A stretch of 64,000 nucleotides of DNA from Symsagittifera roscoffensis. Taxonomy: Eukaryota > Xenacoelomorpha > Acoela > Convolutidae. The notes below the pieces were generated by a model. The model did no database searches. It saw only the letters and a program-made list of their open reading frames with translations, and was not told where the DNA came from. Where the stretch lies: NCBI RefSeq assembly GCF_963678635.1, contig NC_087064.1, positions 47,473,346 to 47,537,345 on the forward strand. The letters run 5' to 3'. Positions 58,292 to 64,000 of this stretch are shown here, piece by piece (position 1 is the first letter of the stretch; each line of letters starts with the position of its first letter). A program made the translations under genes and the position numbers.

Positions 58292-58346
58292 GGCCAAACG
58301 GTTAAGTAAAACACGCAGTACCTATTAATTAAGCAGCTCTTTTTAG

Positions 58347-59924
58347 GAGTCGACGGTCTCATTGCTGAAGTTCTTCAAGACGCTCAATATTTGGAATGGA
58401 TCGGACAACAGGAGCCAAAATTGCATCTTATTGGAATGGTCAACTGGAACCTCATCCGACATGGGGATGAAGTCCAGTTCTGGACTGGTGCACCTCGGAA
58501 GGAAAACTCAGAGACTGAAGACGCATTCCATTACAACGTGAACAGCGGCCTTGACGAATCTGCTACCCTAAACAAACTTTTTTCCCATTTTGTTTTCTTC
58601 GACTCTCATTCGCCGACGAAAGATGCCGAGATGCGGTCGGCTCTCGAGTGTTTCCTTTCGTCGAACCGAGATCCAGTCGTGGAAACGGCGACACCGGAAT
58701 CGGGCGAAGAGCCGAACATAACTGCCTCGACAACAGCAGCTAACACAATTCCGACTGTGTTAATAGTAATGGGCGGAGAGCTCCCTATTTTTGAGCAAGT
58801 TGCGAAAAGTTTGGTCAACCACATTGCGGTTGTTATATGCGAGGGAGTAGGGGGAGCAAGTGAAATAATCGCCAAGGCTCTCAGACTTGTTCGAAAATCC
58901 AGGAACCCTTTGACTATTAACCAAGAAACAAACATACAAATACTGATCAACAATCTGGCTAAAAAATTGGGGGTTGAACTCGATGAAGTCCATAAGACTG
59001 AACTACAGTTCATTAAAATTATTCTAGAATATTCCCGATATGTCATCATTTACAGGATCGACAGGCCAAATAACCATATGGACGAGTGCATTCTGAAGGC
59101 GCTGATTAGATCTGTGTCTGATTTAGGATGCGACGCGTTGCAACTGGCTATGAATTTGCACCAATGTGACGACGTCGTGCAAAGCATAGTCGAAGCGGAG
59201 TCGGATATTAATGAGCGAAAAAATATTGGCGCGACTTGTTTTCGAGCCTTAATTGAAGGACAGCTTCCTTTCGTGAAGCTCTTCCTGGAAGTCGGCTTTG
59301 AAATGAAACGCTTTCTCACGCCAAACCGGCTCTCATTGCTATACCAAGATACGATCGAAAAAAGTACGCCGTTATTGAAACTGTTAACCAGAACAGTTGG
59401 ACCAAAAGACAGTTACTCGTTGAGTGACGTTTACTTCATGGTGTACTACTACACCCTAGCGTTTCCAGAGAACCGATTGGTTGACCTTCCGGAATCTGGA
59501 GGCCAAAAGGGGTTCGAGGACCCGTTCCGGGAACTTTGCTTCTGGTCTCTATTCTCCCTCAAACCTGAACTGGCACATTTCTTCTGGAGCAAAGCCAAAG
59601 ACCCGCTTATAATCGCACTCATGTGTGCTAAGCTGTGGCAGGAAATGTACAACTGTCTCACAATTGGAGAGATGGAGTTGAAAGAAGAGGTAGAACCCCT
59701 GGTGGAACAGTACCGCAATCTGGCTCTGAGCTGTCTCGAGGAGTACCAGGGTACCAATGGAGATCTGAGTGCATTTCTGCTGACATACAAGAACCCGAAG
59801 TTTGGGTCAATTGACTTGATAGACGTGGCTGGGTTCACAGACAACAAAGACTTCATAGCTACCACTGAATCTCAGATTTGCATTGAGCACAAGTGGAAGA
59901 AAGGCATGCGCTGCTCCTTTAAAG
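58347..59924 (+). CDS. TRPM-family cation channel, second coding exon
   Basis: 1,578 bp; acceptor TTTTTAG|GAG and donor AAAG|GTAAAC, phase 1 at both ends. It completes the LSDAT/SLOG domain (VDGLIAEVLQDAQ; HLIGMVNWNLI; LFSHFVFFDSHS near residue 583; IAVVICEGVGGASEIIAKAL near 663) and the TRPM homology region with ankyrin-like helices (LPFVKLFLEVGFEMKRFLTP; PFRELCFWSLFSLKPELAHFFW). It ends in DVAGFTDNKDFIATTESQICIEHKWKKGM, which matches the family's A..K.RDFIAH..SQ.LL...W.G segment just before the pre-S1 helix. The DNGT motif that usually follows SHFIL in the family is absent (FDSHSPTKDAE instead). The ORF runs to 60,058 only by reading into the intron. Confidence 0.92.
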
Positions 59925-61054
59925 GTAAACTTGAATGGGCGTCTGTTTTTGTGTTTAGTAGAATTGAGAAAAATAAATGTATCAAAGTTCATAATGAATT
60001 ACAAGAAGTTTTTTTTGTAAAAAAAAACTTGACAACAATTACCCCTCCCAAAATGTAAGCAACGTGAAAAGTTGTCCTGTACTTAGTAATTAGTTTTACT
60101 CTGTAGCTGTTGAATGGGCCGGTGGCAACCACAATTCGGTACTCAAGTTTCTTATGTGTCTGAAGATGCTTTGGTGACCTCTGACATAAAAACAACAGTT
60201 GGCATCCTTTTAATTAACTTGAACCTTCTGCTTGATTTTTGTCCGTGCAATTAGGCACCACAACAACTGAACAGGTAACATTAGGAAACCAGAAATGACT
60301 GGGAATTAGTTTCAAAAATAACAACTAGTAAATGTTGATAGCTGTGATTTTTTGGAACAAATATGAAATGAATAGGCTTAGATCGGTGAAAAATTACCGA
60401 AGATTTTTAAAGCAAGAGCATACAGAAAGTTTTCAGCTCTCAGAAAAAAAATGAAAAATCAAACTTCAGATAAATTCGTTCAAGTTTTTTTAGCAATGCG
60501 TTTTTTGATAATGCGTTCTCCCTATCGGCTCTTTGCCGTCTATTATTTGGGGTTTCTTCTGGGTTTCTCTCCTACCTTGATGCTCTTGAGTCAGTCCTCA
60601 TTTTCCTCATTTTGGCTTTGCTATGTTTTGATGAAACTAGTATCCTAACTTGGAGCACCATTGGTGTCGCAGTTTCACCGATGGTCTTAGTTACCAGTCC
60701 AAACTCCTTTTCCCGTTGAATGGCTCGCGATAAGTTAAATCGAGAAAAATCATTGCTATCACCTGTTCCCAGTTGTCGTGTTGGAGTGCAAATATACATC
60801 TGCGCTGAAAAAAGTATGCAAAATGTTAGATTTTGGAGCTCTCTGGCAAAAAATGAGCTTTTTTCAATTATTTTTGTTGAATGGCAAAACATCGTTCTAT
60901 TTATAATTCTATTCAGCAACAGCAGCTGTACTTTTGCCATCTCTCTCGAGTTGTTCTTACGCCAATTTAGTTGTATCAGTAAATTGCAATAACAGCGCTA
61001 TTGTTTTGCCTTTTTTTATCTCTGTGTTCGGTTATCTTTATCAAAGTTTTTTAG
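59925..61054 (+). other. TRPM intron 2 (1,130 bp)
   Basis: Donor AAAG|GTAAAC, acceptor AGTTTTTTAG|GGATC, phase 1. No other gene inside; short ORFs here are chance. Confidence 0.75.
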
Positions 61055-61218
61055 GGATCATCTTCTCGGTGTTTTTCCCCTGCTCTATTCCCTCCATCTA
61101 CAGCGAGAAAGTGGTGACTGACTTTGACGTGGACTCCAACGATAACGGACTCAGTCTGGAGGAGGAGATACTCCTGCTGGAACAGCAGAACCAACAAATG
61201 AACAACCTCATGAATCAG
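61055..61218 (+). CDS. TRPM-family cation channel, third coding exon
   Basis: 164 bp. The split codon from exon 2 gives FKG-IIFSVFFPCSIPSIYSEK, matching the family's L.VILGILLPPSI..LEFK pre-S1 hydrophobic segment. An acidic coiled stretch follows (DFDVDSNDNGLSLEEE, then LLLEQQNQQMNNLMNQ). DSNDNGLSLEEE has acidic/Asn residues at EF-hand loop positions 1, 3, 5 and 12, but position 8 is Ser and no flanking hand is seen, so calcium binding is speculative. The likely donor is CAG|GCACGA, a GC-type site, because no GT before the in-frame TGA (61,246) keeps both phase and this segment. Confidence 0.75.
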
Positions 61219-61525
61219 GCACGACTCACAACTCTTAATGATTGACTACATCAGTTTAAAGCGGAACCGCTTTTTTACGCCATTTTGAGCAAACTGGATT
61301 TTCATGGACATAATTACAAATAGAAAAGCTTGAAAGCTAAATAGCTTAAGTATTCGTTTATTTTGCTGCTCAATTTTACTTCTTAGATAATGAATAATTC
61401 GGTCCTTGTCAAAAATGGGTTTCTCAACGAAAAATATTTAAAGGTGTTTAATTTCCACTACTATATGAGTCGCAGCTAATAAACAAGTTCTGATTACTGT
61501 TAAAATATTATGAAAATGATTCTAG
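61219..61525 (+). other. TRPM intron 3, probable GC-AG intron (307 bp)
   Basis: Starts GCACGA after CAG and ends ATGATTCTAG. Phase 0 on both sides. If not removed, translation stops at TGA 61,246-61,248 after eight further codons. AATAAA at 61,478-61,483 could serve a short transcript ending here. Confidence 0.55.
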
Positions 61526-62044
61526 GCGCGACTCCAGAGCATAGCCGAGTGTAACTCTGAACAACATCACGAGTTGTACACGCCAACCACAAAAGTTGCG
61601 GGCGACGAAATGGGTGCAAAGTCTAGCGGAGCTCAGAGGAAAGATTCGAACTCGTTTATTTCCTCGGAAGAAGACCACACAGCAAACATTCCGCCACCCC
61701 CTCCCCCCTACGTTGCGGTCATCGACCCGAGTCAAACGGGGGGCAACTCACACAAAGCGACGATTCAATCAAAAATAGACGATATGCAGATCGAGCAATT
61801 AGACGACAACACTGGCGTATTGCTGAAACAAACCACTTACTCTCAGTTTTACAATGCACCCGCAACCAAATTTTTCCTTCACATTTCCATGTATTTTATC
61901 TTCCTAGTGATATACACGTATTTCTACTGCTACGAGAACTCGCCCGGCCTCATGAACAAATGGAAGATCACGATTTTCGTCTACATGGTCTCTTATGTAA
62001 TTGAGATCGCGTGGCATTTCTGCCAAGGCAGCATTGGACTCAAG
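61526..62044 (+). CDS. TRPM-family cation channel, fourth coding exon (S1-S2)
   Basis: 519 bp, phase 0 at both ends; acceptor GATTCTAG|GCG, donor CAAG|GTTAGA. The first ~110 residues are a cytosolic linker with Ser-rich and PPPPPPY stretches. SQFYNAPATKFFLHISMYFI matches the family's FYNAPIVKFWF entry into S1. Membrane segments: FFLHISMYFIFLVIYTYFY (S1, exon residues ~113-131) and WKITIFVYMVSYVIEIAWHF (S2, ~146-165). S3-S6, the pore and the TRP helix must lie in exons beyond 64,000, since nothing after 62,044 matches them. Confidence 0.9.
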
Positions 62045-62785
62045 GTTAGAAAAGCTTATTTTGTACACTAGTTCTTAGAATTAAGAGGCTCCAGCTATTT
62101 TACTAGGCTCAAAGCGACTGCCTTAGATATTATTTTGCGACTGGTAATTTCGAACGAGGTGCCTTAGGTTGTTTCTATAATCAGTACCCTTGTTATAACA
62201 TCCCAGTACCCTTGTTAATTCGTAAAATGATTTTTTTGGATAATTTATCAGTAGGAAATATTAAGATGGATAAGTTGTCGATTGAATCATTTATTTGCAC
62301 CTGCGAGCTAGCGTTGTAGTGTTATATTACGAAGCAATGTTTTTTCTAACCCAACTCGCAAGTAAAAAAGCTCAATTGGTGGCAATTTTGCAGCTCAGAC
62401 TTCGAGACAAGAAATTAGCGCATGCTTCTATGTTTGTTAACAACTTTTGTGAGAGTTTTTCGGAGGGTTTCGTGCTCTAAATTTTCATGGATTTCTGTAT
62501 TGATTGGGATTGAAACCTAATTTCTCGTTCTAAGACACTAGGATGTTGCCACTATATCGTCGTTTTAGAATTTTTGTGTTAAAATTTAATATTCCGTAAT
62601 TGGCTTAAATTTAATTTGTGTTAAATTTAATATTCCGCAATTGGCTTGGGTAGGCGAATTTAATTTACTTGCACTATCTACGCAGCTGTTAATTTCTGAC
62701 GCGTTATCTTTTATATTAAATGAAAGTCGGCATGCTCTATGAACGCAATGTTCAACTGAACAAATGCTTAAGAATTACTAGGAGA
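62045..62785 (+). other. TRPM intron 4, proximal part
   Basis: No exon recognised. Contains a ~47-bp tandem duplication (GTTAAATTTAATATTCCG.AATTGGCTT) at about 62,577-62,648. The intron continues past the window end. Confidence 0.6.
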
Positions 62786-62789
62786 CTAG

Positions 62790-63870
62790 GAGACAATGTT
62801 CAAGGGCCATCGAGCGAACCGATTTGGTCTATGAAGTAACTTGAAATAATTCAGAGTTTCATAGCATTAAAAGCTTGCTTAGAAAATCTGAATTTTTTCG
62901 CGAATCGATTTGGTCCACGAAATAGCTTGAATTATTTCAATGTTTCATAGCTTTAAACCTTGCATAGAAAAACTTAAGCTTTTTGCGAACCGATTTGGTC
63001 TAGGAAAAACATGCAACAATTACGAAGTTATAGCTCGGTTTGCTTGCCTAGAAAAACTTAAGATTTTCGCAAACCGAGTCAGTCTGTGATTTAACCAGGA
63101 ACTTTTTCAAAGTATCGTAGTTTACTAAGTTTCGAACATATTCAAAGTTTCGAATAACTTGCTTGAACAAATTTTTCGTGAACCGATTTGATTCATTAAA
63201 TATCTTGAATTATGTCTCATCGCTTGAATTGCTTGCCTTGGAAAACTTTTCGGTCTAAACAATAGCTTGAATTTTTTCGAAGTTCCTTGCTTCATTAGCT
63301 CGTGCAAGCAAAATAATTAAAAAACCAAGAAAAAACCTGGAAATCGCTTGAACGGTTTCAACAGTAAAACTGTTTGCCATCCGGTTTACTTTTTGAACTA
63401 ACTTGAATTATTGAAAGTTCCATAGTTTAAACAGCTTGCTTAGGAAAAAGTTTATTTTTTCGCGATTTTTTTCAGTCTATGAAATAACTGGAAATAATTC
63501 AAAGTGTCATAGCGCAATAGTTTGCTTATTTATTTCTTATACATTTCTTGAACCAAATCAGTCTATGCAATTACTTGGAAATATTTAAAAGTTGGAAATG
63601 TTTTAAATAGCTGGCATAGAAAAACTAGAACTTTTTGCGAACCAGTTCGCTCTGTGAAGTAACTTGAAATATTGCATTACAAAGCTTGAATAGTTCACTA
63701 AGAAAAACATATTTTTTTTGCCAAGTTATTCGCTCTATCTAATAACGTGAATTTTTTCAAAGTTTCTTTGATTTAAAAGCTTGCCTAGAAAAACTTCATT
63801 TTTTTGCGAATTGATTCGCTTTATGAAACAACTTCAATCTTTCAAAAATTTCAATCTTTAATCGCTTGAA
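62790..63870. repeat. ~90-115 bp degenerate satellite in TRPM intron 4
   Basis: The phrase GCGAACCGATTTGGTCTATG with AACTTGAAATAATTCAAAG, TTTCATAG..TAAAAGCTTGCTTAGAAAAA recurs at about 62,812, 62,903, 62,984, 63,067, 63,179 and further on to 63,850: at least ten units with many substitutions. Related to 14,440-15,250. Confidence 0.8.
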
Positions 63871-64000
63871 TAGCTTCCATCATTTACCGTTTTTGCCTGT
63901 TTAGAGCAGCTTTTCGCCGTTTTCTCGCTCGTGTTTGCGAAGTTTACCTTCGCGTCTGTGATAGGTAGTTAATTTGAATTGCTACGATCTTTATTCCGAT
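63871..64000. other. Window end, no feature seen
   Basis: Unique intron sequence after the satellite; no exon identified. Confidence 0.5.

Larger units (their letters stand above)
43535..58346 (+). other. 14.8-kb intron of the TRPM gene
   Basis: Donor CATG|GTGAGT at 43,535 and acceptor CTCTTTTTAG|GAG ending at 58,346. Phase 1 on both sides joins THG to VDGLIAEVL, which continues the LSDAT domain as in other TRPMs. About 6.1 kb of it is the young antisense LTR element with its target duplication, leaving ~8.7 kb before that insertion. CTATTAATTAAG about 20 bp before the acceptor can serve as branch site. Confidence 0.85.

Noticed and set aside
61135-61170. EF-hand in TRPM exon 3
   Set aside because: Only the loop-like acidic spacing is present; position 8 is Ser and no flanking helix pair or second hand is seen.
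61104-61245. Acceptor CTACAG at 61,098-61,103 as exon start
   Set aside because: From exon 2 phase it gives an immediate stop; the TTTTTTAG acceptor at 61,054 fits phase and restores the family's pre-S1 motif.

Overview
This window is AT-rich metazoan (most likely invertebrate) DNA. It has long introns with GT..AG boundaries, a TRPM-family ion-channel gene, two Ty3/gypsy LTR retrotransposons, a decayed LINE, several tRNA-related SINE-like families and three large tandem or duplicated arrays. Nothing looks bacterial: most short ORFs are chance openings or repeat copies. The species cannot be fixed from the sequence.

Layout. 1-11,590 is a composite tandem array in which a ~0.84 kb element with 199-bp inverted repeats alternates with a ~3 kb block carrying a tRNA-like module; one copy has an internal deletion and a three-fold local duplication. 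11,591-19,553 is non-coding, with a degenerate ~165-bp satellite (12,230-13,400), a second repeat family (14,440-15,250), a 20-bp-arm palindrome around a G13 run (16,390-16,464) and a SINE-like repeat (18,645-18,850). 19,554-26,467 is an old, broken Ty3/gypsy element on the + strand with diverged LTRs. 26,468-33,419 is gene-poor, with a tRNA-derived SINE-like unit at 27,771. 33,420-39,547 is a ~1.59-kb tandem array of four units, each with tRNA-like modules. A possible minus-strand exon of an unknown gene abuts its end (39,532-39,800).

42,025 to beyond 64,000 is the main gene: the N-terminal two thirds of a TRPM channel on the + strand. Four coding exons have compatible phases: 42,025-43,534, 58,347-59,924, 61,055-61,218 and 61,526-62,044. 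They encode a long disordered N-terminus, an LSDAT/SLOG-type domain, the TRPM homology region, the pre-S1 linker and S1-S2. The pore exons lie beyond the right edge. The 14.8-kb first intron holds a dead LINE (44.9-46.6 kb), a diverged 1.6-kb duplication pair (48.17-49.80 and 50.06-51.67 kb), a tRNA-Ser-like SINE in the second copy only, and a very young antisense Ty3/gypsy element (52,149-58,291). The young element has 200-bp LTRs with no difference seen by eye and a GGCC target duplication, and it ends only 55 bp before the exon-2 splice acceptor.

The window ends in a ~90-110 bp satellite (62,790-63,870) resembling the 14.5-kb repeats. The most interesting points are the young element beside the splice site, with its gag ATG spanning the LTR/primer-binding-site junction; a probable GC-AG intron in the channel gene with an alternative short, soluble product; and tRNA-like modules shared by two unrelated tandem arrays.
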